NCBI GenBank assembly: GCA_014904985.1 | Contig: MU128950.1 | Coordinates: forward strand, 85,252-149,251 | Length of the DNA stretch: 64,000 nucleotides | Direction of reading: 5' to 3' | DNA from: Hydnum rufescens UP504 | Lineage: Eukaryota > Basidiomycota > Agaricomycetes > Cantharellales > Hydnaceae | Part shown: positions 34,696 through 44,739 of the stretch, in pieces | Layout of the letters: each line of letters opens with the position of its first letter | How positions within the stretch are numbered: the first letter of the stretch is position 1 | Program-made: the position numbers and the translations under genes | The notes under the pieces: model-generated | Seen by the model: only the letters and a program-made list of their open reading frames with translations | Told to the model about the DNA's origin: nothing | Database searches by the model: none

Positions 34696-34902
34696 ATTGA
34701 CGCCTCACCCAATGCATGATGAGAGCCCAAATGGGAACATGACCCATGGGAACACGACACAGCAGCGCAACATATGGCAATGCAACACAGCAATGTGCCA
34801 ACAATGCGATATACAGTGCTGCACCAAACAAGGATGTGACCATGTCAAATGATGTGCCAGGAATCACACACCTGCCACAGCAGGTGTGTGGTTCCATATC
34901 AG

Positions 34903-35008
34903 GTGAGTTCCTCCCCCCCACTACCTACAACCATGCAAAAAGAGCAGCGAAAGCTGCTCTTTTTGCATGTTGTTTAACTCTTAACTAATATATAATCTTA
35001 TATTATAG
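34903..35008 (+). other. Array intron R2, 106 nt
   Basis: Donor GTGAGT, branch ACTAAT, acceptor TTATAG. Type A hairpin at 34932-34969 has perfect 17-bp arms capped by GAAA. B hairpin at 34865-34890, perfect. The exon before it (34696-34902) is open in the frame of HTPATAGVW except for one TGA, and splices in phase into a fully open next exon. Confidence 0.85.
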
Positions 35009-35212
35009 GTCATCACTTCCTGCACAAACAAATACCCATGCAAGAACCCCCATAACCCCACCCATCAACACCCAAACAACATGGTACAGGGACAAAATGA
35101 ATGACCCAACAAATGAACAAACAAATGATGACACACACAGGAGGCCACAGAGAAGACAAGCAGGGAAACAGAGAGCCACACACCTGCTGTGGCAGGTGTG
35201 TGGCTACATAAG

Positions 35213-35314
35213 GTATGTATATTTTTAATAGCTATGAATGCACAAAGAGAGCAGCAGTCACTGCTCTCTTTGCATGACTTTTGATTTTAACTAACACATT
35301 GTTCTCTGTTCTAG
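35213..35314 (+). other. Array intron R3, 102 nt
   Basis: Donor GTATGT, branch ACTAAC, acceptor TTCTAG. Type A hairpin at 35240-35273 with compensated arms CAAAGAGAGCAG/CTGCTCTCTTTG. B hairpin at 35175-35204, perfect 13-bp arms. Confidence 0.85.
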
Positions 35315-35339
35315 GTTGGGGTGTCCAACCCCAATGTGC

Positions 35340-36686
35340 TGTAAGTGGGAAACAGGAGTTGAATCCAGCTACAGTCTGCAAAATGGAAATGAGGACAAAG
35401 AGAGGGGATCACAGGAATCTGAACGTTAAGGTCCAAGGGGAGGGAGGTCTTTGGATGGGTGAAATTGTCCTGTATAGACTGAGCCTATCCAGACAATAAA
35501 TGAAGGAGTTGTTAAATTGGGGAATCACACTCTAGGTCCTCTTGAGAGCCTATCAAAAGTGTGATTAGTGGGGGTTGAGTTGTGGAATTTACCCTAACAC
35601 CACCAGCAGTTCAACTAGCTTTTCAACTGGGGATGGGGGGAAAGATGATAGAAATTTTCATCTCCTGCACCTAATATACATTAAAAAAAAATGCCATGGT
35701 AACCGGCAGAAAGGTGGGATTAAGGCGAAAATGATAAAAAAGAAATCAAGTCAAAAGCTTCAAAAATGAAGGAGATATTCCAATATCACATCAGAATAGG
35801 GGAATATGGCTTAACCAAGGTATTCCGCCTCTCCTACTGAACAAAATCCCTTGGGAAAAGGTGGAACTGGTCGTCCTAAATGTACCCTCCATCAGATATG
35901 GGGTGCCGGAACCATAATTGCCTTTAGTAATTAGAAAAAGCGGAGGTAAAAGTGAAATGAGACATGGGGAGACTAAATTACAGGAAGCCGAGTTCTAATC
36001 TGCTCATTTTTCCCTTGCTACCATTTGATGTGGATGTTCAGCGTCTTTCCAGGCGTGGTTGTAGTTAATGAATTGGATAAAAACTGGCGGAGATATTTGA
36101 AAAATACTGAAGGATAGTGTGAAATACAAGGTAAAATCGACCTGGAGAGTGCAATTCGCATCCGATAGATGCGTGTGTGGTACCGTTGGATAGTTATTGA
36201 TCACAGCTTTCTGGGAGATATCTTGCCGAATCGAACTGAGCAAAACTGAGGGAGATATTCCACATTTACTGCTTTAGAGTGTTGCAATAGCCCCTATTTA
36301 ACATGTGACAAGTCCATGTGAAGTGGAGTTGCGTTACATAATCCCAGGTCAAATACCGCCCTTGAGGCAATTGGATATGCTGATAGTGATACAATAGGTG
36401 GACAAAAGTAAGCAAGTTGAATTGCTGGAGCCTTGTTGAACTGGCTTGAAATAAGTACAATTTGGATGGCCTGTTGAAGTGCCATAGACAGACAAGTAAT
36501 TCTCTCATATACAGGGTGGAGGAAAAGTAAAAGGACCACCATCCCTGGAATGTGGAATTCATACTGTTTGACAGCCAAGGGAATAACAAGTGTGGATATG
36601 AGACAAATGTAGAAATATGGATTTGTTTGAGGAGGTAGTTGGGTCCAGATGAGGTATGTACATAGTGGGATTTTATCCCTCCAACA
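35340..36686. mobile_element. Solo LTR F1 (copy b) inside an array exon
   Basis: TGTAAGTGGGAAACAG...CCCTCCAACA flanked by GTGC (35336-35339 and 36687-36690). It is collinear with copy a at 6462-7826 with scattered differences. It splits the exon between introns R3 and R4; removing it leaves a 114-bp exon. Confidence 0.8.
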
Positions 36687-36779
36687 GTGCAAACACACAC
36701 ACCCACCCAAATCAACCCATCAACCCACCAACCAGCCCAGTACCCCACACCCCCTGCAGCAGGTGTGGGGTACTACCAG

Positions 36780-36892
36780 GTAAGTGTTATTTATTTATTT
36801 ATTTATTTATTCTTGTGGTGAAAAAAGAGCAGTGTAAGCTGCTCTTTTTGCACTGCATTAATGTCCAACTAATCTATTATTTATTTATCTAG
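36780..36892 (+). other. Array intron R4, 113 nt
   Basis: Donor GTAAGT, branch ACTAAT, acceptor ATCTAG, with an ATTT microsatellite after the donor. Type A hairpin at 36819-36852. B hairpin at 36740-36773 with compensated arms GTACCCCACACC/GGTGTGGGGTAC. Confidence 0.85.
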
Positions 36893-37013
36893 ATCTTGTA
36901 GCAGAACCCATGCAAACCCCCAACCACAAACCCACTGAATGACACACAATGAACAAAACCTGTGATGAAACCCACAAATGAAACTGGTGAATGGCACCCC
37001 AACTGGGGTGGAG

Positions 37014-37140
37014 GTAAGTATCCCCTTTAGGTAAGTATTTTTTTCTTTTAGCTATAATTGTGAAAGAAGAGCAGCCTCTGGCTGCTCTTCTTGGGATGGG
37101 GTGAGCTGATGGATGTATATACTAATATAATAACAATAAC

Positions 37141-37171
<31 letters not shown>

Positions 37172-37192
37172 TAATAAATAATGATTTGGCAG
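37014..37192 (+). other. Array intron R5, 179 nt
   Basis: Donor GTAAGT (a second GTAAGT follows at 37031), branch ACTAAT at 37121, acceptor TTGGCAG. Type A hairpin at 37064-37092 with compensated arms AAGAAGAGC/GCTCTTCTT. Length is inflated by an AAT repeat. B hairpin reduced to CACCCC/GGGGTG at 36993-37011. Confidence 0.75.
37136..37175 (+). repeat. AAT microsatellite
   Basis: About ten AAT units plus interruptions, between branch point and acceptor of intron R5. Confidence 0.85.
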
Positions 37193-37358
37193 GGGCCCCC
37201 TGGTGTAAGCATCTAATAAATGCAAGGCTCATGATATCTAATATGATGCAGAAAAGTGGCTGACCAGCCTGCCCTTAACACTCTTTCATATTTTCTGCAT
37301 CACTTGGGGCCCAAATGAGGCCCCACTATGTGACCTTCAGACCTTTCTCTCAGCCAAG

Positions 37359-37775
37359 TATGGTTGCCAAAGTCAGGTTCAGGTCAGATTTTTCCCCATT
37401 TGGGCAAAACATGAATCTGACCACAAGTTAGGTTCTGGTTTAAACCAGGTTTGAACCTGAAATCATGAACCCCCTCAAACATGAGGGATATCTGACCTGA
37501 ATACTGGTGTTGACCATAATCCAGAATTATGTAAGCAGGTTCCTTGGTTGAGAAATGTATTACTTTGAAGCAAAACTAAACACACAACCTCATGCAAAGT
37601 GTATTTAGGCCATTATAGTCCTTAACAACAACAACACTTAGCCCATGAGTCATTGAAGCACTTGTTCCATCTACTGTGAAGGCTACTAGAGCTTTAGGTT
37701 TGAACCTGAACCTGACCATAGGTCAGGTTCAGGTTCAAACTCAAGTTTTCCAGGTTTGTAACTTTGGCAACCATA
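37359..37775. mobile_element. hAT-like miniature element, 417 bp
   Basis: Terminal inverted repeats TATGGTTGCCAAAGT and ACTTTGGCAACCATA, flanked by identical 8-bp CAGCCAAG at 37351-37358 and 37776-37783. The 8-bp duplication is the hAT hallmark. Non-coding. The interior carries repeated AGGTTCAGGTT/AACCTGAACCT words in both orientations, so it can fold extensively. Confidence 0.85.
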
Positions 37776-37860
37776 CAGCCAAGCATAGTATATTGTAGTG
37801 TGCTGGCAGAAATATGAATTTTCAGTGTCTAAGGTCAATAGCATGTGTTGAGTATGATAG

Positions 37861-37955
37861 GATTAATCCAGACTCCTATCCAGTCATTGATTAAGTAACC
37901 CAATTTCTCTGAAGAATAGCCAAAGAGTTAAAATGGGCGTAACTTAATCAACAAC
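37861..37955 (+). repeat. Short inverted-repeat element (copy 1)
   Basis: Contains TTGATTAAGTAAC near one end and GTAACTTAATCAACAAC at the other with about 50 bp between, so it is itself a small foldback. A diverged inverted copy is at 41269-41365. Confidence 0.65.
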
Positions 37956-37959
37956 CTGT

Positions 37960-38240
37960 TGAGATGTGACAGTTATTCAATTTGATCTTCCATCTCCTGC
38001 TTCACATCATTTGTTATTTCCCCTATTCCCTATTTGGCTAGTGCAGTTATAGCATCCAGAGATTAATCACCAGATGCCCTATATATACCTGAGAGGTATC
38101 AAGGATGTCCCCCAGTTTGACACAAAACTCCAGGTGTTTTCCTTTTTCATCCCCTCATGTATCTATCTATTGTTCATAGTTTGACACCTTGGAACTCCAC
38201 ATATCACCCCTCATGTGATTCCACTGTAGATGCTTCCCAC
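37960..38240 (+). repeat. Dispersed repeat, partner of 31340-31640
   Basis: Shares TTCCATCTCCTG, CCCTATTTGGCTAG, AGAGATTAATC, CCAGTTTGACAC and GGAACTCCACATATCACCCC in the same order. Confidence 0.55.
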
Positions 38241-38500
38241 AACTGGCAAATTTTATATTATGGCTTGTTTGGCCCAAGAATTTATGTCAAGACCTCTAGA
38301 ATACACACCTCAAGCATGGAAATTATCAACTTAAAAGATCAAAATAACAAGAGCATGCTCATAAACATGAAGATTTGTTCCTTAGGTTAGAAAAAATACC
38401 CCTATAGGTGTCTCATCATTTCTGGGTTTTGCCAACATCAAAACATGTGATATCTAGGTCTCAGTGAGGTGGGAAAGGATGGCATCTCTTATTATGTGTT

Positions 38501-39085
38501 TATGGATGCTGCAGTTCAGGTTTAAACCTGTGGAACCTGAGTTTAAACCTGAACCTGACCCAGGTCAGGTTCCATTGGGGTCAGGTTTCATTTCATTTTC
38601 TTCAGGTCAGGTTCAAGTTTTGCCCTTGCCCTGAGTCCAAAAACCAGTCAGAACCAGGTTTAAACCTGAACCTGAAAGGTAGGGTGTAGGTTCCATTCCA
38701 TGTAAATTGGCCATTATTCTGGCAAATCTGGCAATTTACAGATGTGACTATAGTTCTGGAGTCAGAAGTCACATGACTCAGCAATCAAATGAGGTAATTG
38801 GTGCAGGTCACAAGTCACATGACAGAATGTAGTGACTAAATACCATCTCCAGAAGATGTGTGAGCCATATAAATTGAAGTGAAAGGGGCCTAGGAAGGAG
38901 ATGTGGATCTAAAGCAGGATGTAAAGGAGTGGCAGAGGCAGAGACTTGAGCAGAGGGTCTAGATATTCTGTAGTACCCCTGAAAATGTTGGCTTCTCCCA
39001 TACCTCAGGTTTCAGGTTAAACACAGTTTAAACCTGAACCTGACCTGAATGGAACTGAACCTCAGGTCAGGTTTCAGGTTTTGCC
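38501..39085. mobile_element. hAT-like non-autonomous element, right end degraded
   Basis: Begins TATGGATGCTGCAGTTCAGG and is collinear, inverted, with 41751-42374 through landmarks such as GGTAGGGTGTAG, GTCACATGACT and AGAGGGTCTAGATA. It ends in repeated AACCTGAACCTGACC words without a clear terminal repeat. Confidence 0.6.
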
Positions 39086-40239
39086 CCCCACTTATTGGCT
39101 TGCATTTTTGGGTACCGGCCAATCGTTTAGGAATATTCGCCATAATTTGGGTTCAAAAACGCTGTACCTAACTTTACAAACTCTGATTCTGTGGCAACCT
39201 CAACAATCAGGGACTCTTTCCACCAAAAACGTTTGCACATGCGTGCCATCTCTTGAACCCTTCATTGGTTATTCATACCTCCCCCAGGGCTACCATGGCC
39301 TTCAAAAAATTTGAAAAATATGCTCAAAATAGAGAGAGGATACCTAGTCAATTCCTCCTTGAAGGGCTATAAGAAGCGTTGCTCACAAATTTCATGGAGG
39401 CAATATGGCCATTAACATTTGCCAGAGATAAAAGCCCATCAGAGCTAGATATCATCCTATTGTCATTGTTGCAGAACAGTTTTAAGCTTGGGATGACCAT
39501 TCTAATCAAGATCCATGTGAGAAACATGACACTAGGACCTGTTCATTAAGTTTGACATTGTTTATTACAACCAACAGGTACAAACATCATTACGCAACAA
39601 TAAATCAAAAACATCCTGGAAATTGTTCATAAAATAGATACCAGCATCCCAGGCTATATAGACATAACCCCCCAATCAAAATGCATCGCTTTATCACAAT
39701 GCCACAAACCTTGCAATGTCCTCATAATCATTTGACTCCAAGCATCCTGCCCACAAAATCCTCCTCCAAATCCTAACAGGTCTCCTCCACACTTCTACTA
39801 ATCACCCGTGTCTGGTCCAAAAACCATCGCCCCATGTTCCAAGTCCGTCTTGGTGGTTCAGTGTGCTCGAGGTTCATCTCGTCCCATCAACTAGGTTCCC
39901 CACTGATGTCGCCATGCCATGCACCATCTTCTAATCCAGCACCTTGTGGTGAAAGGCTACCACCTGCACCGCCACAAAGTTTGCCCCATTAAGTCCCACT
40001 CCAATCCATCACCAAACCCAGCGTCACCTCCTCCAACTGAACCATATGTCCGCTGAACAACTATCCTAATAGAGGGCTAGAGGTTTATAAGGACTGTGGG
40101 TGAAGAAAAGAATAACTCCCCCTGCTTCTCCCCAGCGCGCCCACAAGCGTCGACTCGAGAGACTGGACTCTTGCCCCTACCAGGAGAACCATTATAGAGC
40201 TGCGGACTGTGGATAGAATGGAAAAGACCGATTGTTGTG
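39086..40239. other. Unassigned region upstream of the Tc1 remnant
   Basis: Several short frames on both strands, with no domain recognised. The left part of the Tc1 element should lie here but its terminal repeat was not found. Confidence 0.3.
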
Positions 40240-40818
40240 TGGTCAATGATAGAACCCAATAGTATAAACTTGCCTGGGCTCTGAATGGGCAAACACACAC
40301 TGGGTTGTTGTGTATATTATAAGCTAGGTTGAGCGGAGCCTCTCCCCTGATCGCTCCTGGTGGAAGGGAGAACCTACTGAAGTTTGGTGGGGTTCCTTGA
40401 TGATGTGGGGTGGTACTTGAACATGGGAGGGCTGGATATTGAAGATGGTCGCAACTGCAACACTATGAAAGGCAAGATGGATGATTCCAACCTCCCCTAC
40501 CAGCCAAAACTCTGGACGTATGGAGATCACAATGGAATCGCCTCGTATTTCTTATCTGAACCAAAGGTGCACCTGGCACTAGTGGTTATCTACAGCAGGA
40601 CACAATCAACGGCCCAAAGACACACAGCCAAAATGGCCCAAGCCTGGTTCAAAGACCATGGTTTCAATGTCATGAAGTGGCCTGCCCAGTCCCCAGACCT
40701 CAATCCAATTGAACACCTCTGGCATCACATCAAAACAAAGCTTGGAGGATATGAAGAACCCCCAAAGGCATCCATGAGCTATGGGAAGCGAGTAGAGGCA
40801 GAGTGGGAGAAGATTTGA
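40240..40818 (+). pseudogene. Tc1/mariner-like transposase remnant
   Basis: The 3' part of a Tc1-type DDE transposase. Its last 70 residues read 'TAKMAQAWFKDHGFNVMKW', 'PAQSPDLNPIEHLWHHIKTK' then 'LGGYEEPPK', a textbook Tc1 C-terminus with the D34-region 'SPDLNPIE' intact. The preceding QQD-x-DPKHT region is frameshifted, reading 'YLQQDTINGPKTHS' in another frame, so the second catalytic Asp sits in broken sequence. The N-terminal DNA-binding part was not found. It acts by cut-and-paste at TA sites when intact; this copy cannot be active. Confidence 0.8.
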
Positions 40819-40936
40819 AGCAGGGGTGTGTCAAAATTTGATAGAAAGTATGCCTAGGAGGGTGGAAGCAGTGTGGAAGGCAAAGGGGGGGTACACAAAA
40901 TACTGAACTGTAATGATTTGTGTCACAATTTCATGT

Positions 40937-41148
40937 GCCACAAAACCGTTGCAATGATATAGGTGGCTTGTTAAGGGCATATCTCTGTCAAATATTGATG
41001 GATTGCTGTGAAATTTGGCACATGTGTAGCCAAGAAGCATATACATCTTGAACATATTTTTTCAAATTTTTTAAATGGCTGGTTGGGGAGGTATAAACAA
41101 AGAGAGTCAAAAGTGGCAAACATTGCAACGGTTTTGTGGGTCACTGTA
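40937..41148. mobile_element. Tc1-like 3' end with subterminal inverted repeat
   Basis: CCACAAAACCGTTGCAATG at 40938-40956 is repeated inverted as CATTGCAACGGTTTTGTGGG at 41121-41140, followed by TCACTGTA. The outer copy resembles a Tc1 terminal repeat ending at a TA dinucleotide (41147-41148). The arrangement fits an IR/DR-type end, or a small element nested next to the transposase. Confidence 0.6.
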
Positions 41149-41268
41149 TGTGTCATATGTCATTTCAGCCAATGCTTTGTTGACTACATAATTCCAGAGC
41201 TCATAGAGGATGGTATCAATGAGGTCACAAATTCCCAGGCCAAACAAACCACAATACAAAGTTTGCCA

Positions 41269-41365
41269 GTCATTGATTAAGTTAAGCCTGTTTTGACTCC
41301 TTGGCTATTCTTCAGAGAAATGAGTTACTTAATCAACAACTGGGTAGGAGCCTGGAGTTAATCCT
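41269..41365 (-). repeat. Short inverted-repeat element (copy 2)
   Basis: Inverted, diverged copy of 37861-37955. TTGTTGATTAAGTAACTC on minus pairs with TTAACTTAATCAATGAC at the other end. Confidence 0.65.
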
Positions 41366-41750
41366 CATCCAAGAACAAGATCACAAGAGGCTAAGAATGC
41401 ATGATCTTCTAGCACATTGCATTGAGAACCATGTTGGCAGGAGAGAAAAACCCTTTTGGAATTTTGGGGAACCCCAAGCTATATACATCATATGGATTAT
41501 GTAGTCAAGGCAAGATTGATCCAATCCCAACACAGAGATCAGATCTCCATCAGAACAGAGAAAAATTCCATCAGCAGTGAATGAAAAAAAGGAGTGGGGG
41601 GGGGGGGGTTACCTAAGGGATACCCAGGCAGCAACCAATGAATGGAGGGTGTGAACCTGATGGGTGACAATGGGATACAACAGCATCACAGTGCACAGAT
41701 TATGGATTCTGGGTATGGGTATGGGTTATGGTTATGGTTGCAGGTATGGG

Positions 41751-42374
41751 TAGGATGCCTAGGTTTGGTTCCATTCAGGTCAGGTTCAGGTTTAAACCTG
41801 AGACCTGAGATACAGGAGAAGCAAAACATTTTAGTAGGTACTACAGAGTATCTGGACCCTCTGCTTGACTCTCTGCCTTGACCACTTCCTTTGCATCCCA
41901 TTTTCCGTCCACATCTCATTCATACCCCTCCTCCACATCAATTTTCTGCTTAGACATATTCAGGGATGGCATTAGCTACCTGAATTGGGTCATGTGACTA
42001 ACAGTAATCTGTACAAATATCCAGGTTTGATTCCAGAGTCATGTGACCTATAACCTGCACAAATTACCACATTAGATTCCAGGGTCATGTGACTGTTGAC
42101 TCTGAAATTACAGGGCTGTGTGCAAATTGCTAGGTTTACTTCCAGAATTGAATGTATGGAACAATGACAATGATGATATGAACAAGGGTGAAAGTACATA
42201 AACTGGAAGCTACACCCTACCATTCAGGTTCAGATTTAAATCTGGGTTCAGACCAGGTTTTGGATTCAGGGCCAGGGCAAAACCTGAACCTGACCTGAAG
42301 AAAACCAAATGAAACCTGACCCATTGGAACCAGACCTGGGTCTCAAGGTTTAACCCTGAACCTAGGCATCCATA
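41751..42374. mobile_element. hAT-like non-autonomous element, 624 bp
   Basis: Ends TAGGATGCCTAGGTT and AACCTAGGCATCCATA, flanked by GGTATGGG (41743-41750) and GGTAAGGG (42375-42382), 7 of 8 identical. Non-coding, with palindromic CAGGTTTAAACCTG words. It shares the TATGGwTGCC terminus with the element at 37359, so both are probably one hAT lineage. Confidence 0.75.
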
Positions 42375-42439
42375 GGTAAGGGCACAGGCACAAGTACAGG
42401 TACAGGTTATGGTCATGGGTTAGCCATGGTATGGTGTAA

Positions 42440-43190
42440 GCAAGGAGAATCAAAGAAATCTCTGCCACAGTCAACTCTATTTGATAAAGGACAAAGGAAG
42501 GGACCACAGAATCAATTTGAGAGGATGAGGTTTGGATGGCAAAGGTCTTTCCCACAAATTGTGAATTGCTGTAAGCAAGTGTTGCTCAAGCAATAAAAGA
42601 ATAGGGGAAAAGCCTAGTGAGACTTTAGCAACAGTTTTAGTGTGGAAATCACCCTTGAACCAGCAGCAACTTCAGTTCTTCAGACTGGGAAAGGGGGAAG
42701 ACAATGGAATTTTCACCACAGTTCACTTAATATACAACCTAGAAATGGAAGTGCACAGAGAAAAAAGCAAAGTCAAAAGCTTCAAAACTGACAGAGATAT
42801 TCAATCTGCAAATCAAAACAAGGAAGTAAGGCATAAAATGGCATTCCCTCCCTCCCCCTTGGACAGATTAGAGGAATGGTGGAATGAGTTGTTCTGAATG
42901 TCCTCTCTGTCAGATATAAGACTACCAGACAATATTCAATATTTGAAAATTGGAAGGGGGAATGATGTTCTCCTGAGACATGAGGGGATTCATATGTAGA
43001 ACACCAAGTTCTTCATCATTCACAATTCCCTTAGTGCAGTTGGATAGGAATTTTCAATACCTTCCTAGGCTCACCATGATGGAATTGGATGAGAAATGAC
43101 AAAGAAAATTGAAAAATACTCCTTGAATGCTGCAAATAGCCCATATTTGATCATGCAACCAATCTGCAGGTCAGAATAAAAGGCCTTGTA
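42440..43190. mobile_element. Diverged F1-like LTR
   Basis: Order of words parallels F1 copy a: ACCAGCAGCAACTTCAGTTC, TTCACTTAATATACA, AAGCTTCAAAACTGACAGAG, CTCTGTCAGATA, CTGCAAATAGCCC. Many substitutions and indels; ends not defined. Confidence 0.6.
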
Positions 43191-43213
43191 CCACCCATAC
43201 TCTGGATTATCAT

Positions 43214-43283
43214 CAGGGCCATGCTGTGACAAGGGCACCACACAAACATAAACATGGATAGGTCTGGCTAAGTCCAGTGTAGA
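43214..43283 (-). mobile_element. F3 LTR end fragment
   Basis: CAGGGCCATGCTGTGACAAG, then GGCACCACACAAACATAAAC and GGCTAAGTCCAGTG, corresponds to the last 70 bp of the F3 LTR read on minus. Confidence 0.65.
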
Positions 43284-44720
43284 AGAGACCAATGGGCTTT
43301 ATGTGTTTGATTGGTTGAAATGTTATGAAATGTTTGTTAGATTGTTCTGAGATGAGGACAGATCAGTTTTGATGGGTTATGTGCCACTCAACTGTCATTT
43401 CATACTAGTTTGTTGTTGGTTTTGATTCCAGACTTTCACAGCAAGACTCCAAGACACATGATGCCTAGACCCAGGCAAGCATGTTCATGGAACATGTGGC
43501 TTTTGCTGGAGTCACATGCTTTTTCAGAGACATACCATGATGGTACATGTCAAGATGCACCTATCATTGGATCAAATCACTCCTGACCCTGAGCAGAGTA
43601 TCTCTGGCCAACTCTGTGATGAACTTGATGCATCTTTGATTCCATGGGCTTCATTTTCCACCCTAGAAGTCTACAAACCCATGAATTCTGGTTTAGAACC
43701 TGTTCTTGCTGCCTTCAGATGTGCTATTCACTGTGGAATCAACATACCCCTTCCTGCTCAGCAGCCTTGCTTTCTCCAATGGTCCCTCTTTGTTCTTGAA
43801 GTATGGAGTTGGGCTCTTGGGGGATTACATTGTTGTTGAAGATGAAGTGGGTACCATGGTGAAGGATGCCATCACTTCAGATGCTTTCAGGCTTCAGCAG
43901 TATCCTATGAGGTGTACAGACATCTGTGGACTCTCCAGAATCCCACCTTTCCCCCAACAACTCTGTAGTCTTGAGAAAAGCCCATCATCTCCATCATTTT
44001 GACCACCTTGATCAGTTGGACTGGAACTTTCAACATTACATTACTGGGCCAATCAAAAGTCCCATCATATCCCTCATCCATCAAATGTCATGACCTTTGT
44101 CCCAAAAAAAAGATGACAGAAGATGATGGTGATCTAATGCAGTGAAGCACTCACCTCTTGGACAGCTTGCTCTGTGGTGATAGTGATGTGCCACAGGTGG
44201 TACCTCATAACTCATCTATTGCTGCACTGAGATCCACAATGTGGAATGCTGGAGACAGCACAAAGTAGGTCAGCAACATCCCTATTGCCCAGTATGAGTG
44301 CATAAAACACATGCTTTGGGGGGCAATGCACAACAACAGCCCAGATCATCACTTTATGGGGACTCATGTGGAGAGAGTTGAGAGATGAATGGACAAGGGA
44401 TTGGGGATGAAATGGACCTAAGCACATGGACTAGAGAGATTCATTACATCCACTAAGATCAAGGTAGACAAGGGACAATATAGGAGAACACTCTCCCAGC
44501 ACCTCTCCTTTAGAGGACTGCAATATCCCAGGCTGTTATGCTAACAGCAGGTCAATCTTAGCAGGCATAACCATTGCCCCAGCAACAAGCAAAGGATTGG
44601 ACCAAGATGTGGTGTGCACTGTAGCAGTGGTGTTGGGTCTTGATAGAGGCAGAGTGAAGTCAAATCTTCACATGTGCATTAATATTGTCTACAAGAGGAC
44701 TTCTCTGCATCAGAGTCAGG
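43284..44720. other. Unassigned, possible decayed coding sequence
   Basis: Two overlapping + strand frames at 43516-44002 have protein-like stretches ('FLKYGVGLLGDYIVVEDEVG') but no recognised domain. The remainder shows nothing recognisable. Confidence 0.3.
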
Positions 44721-44739
44721 GTCTAAAGTAGGGTGAAAG

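Larger units (their letters stand above)
32041..37200. repeat. Head-to-head array of exon-intron modules with paired hairpins
   Basis: Thirteen exon-end hairpins (type B) and twelve intron hairpins (type A) alternate through 5 kb. Left of 34166 the splice signals read on the minus strand; right of it they read on the plus strand. Intron lengths are 94-113 nt apart from one of 179 nt enlarged by an AAT repeat. Consecutive exons are partly homologous (33051-33178 and 33273-33413 both begin with CAAATGAAGACCCA after the acceptor), so the unit was duplicated in tandem. Translated exons are Thr/His/Asn/Pro/Gln-rich and hydrophilic. The exon hairpin encodes HTP-x-x-x-GVW in one of its frames. Function unknown; no named family recognised. 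Confidence 0.8.

Noticed and set aside
32041..37200. CRISPR-like array
   Set aside because: Repeats are two alternating palindromes with unequal spacing, lie between splice signals, and occur in a fungal genome full of retrotransposons. No cas-like genes.
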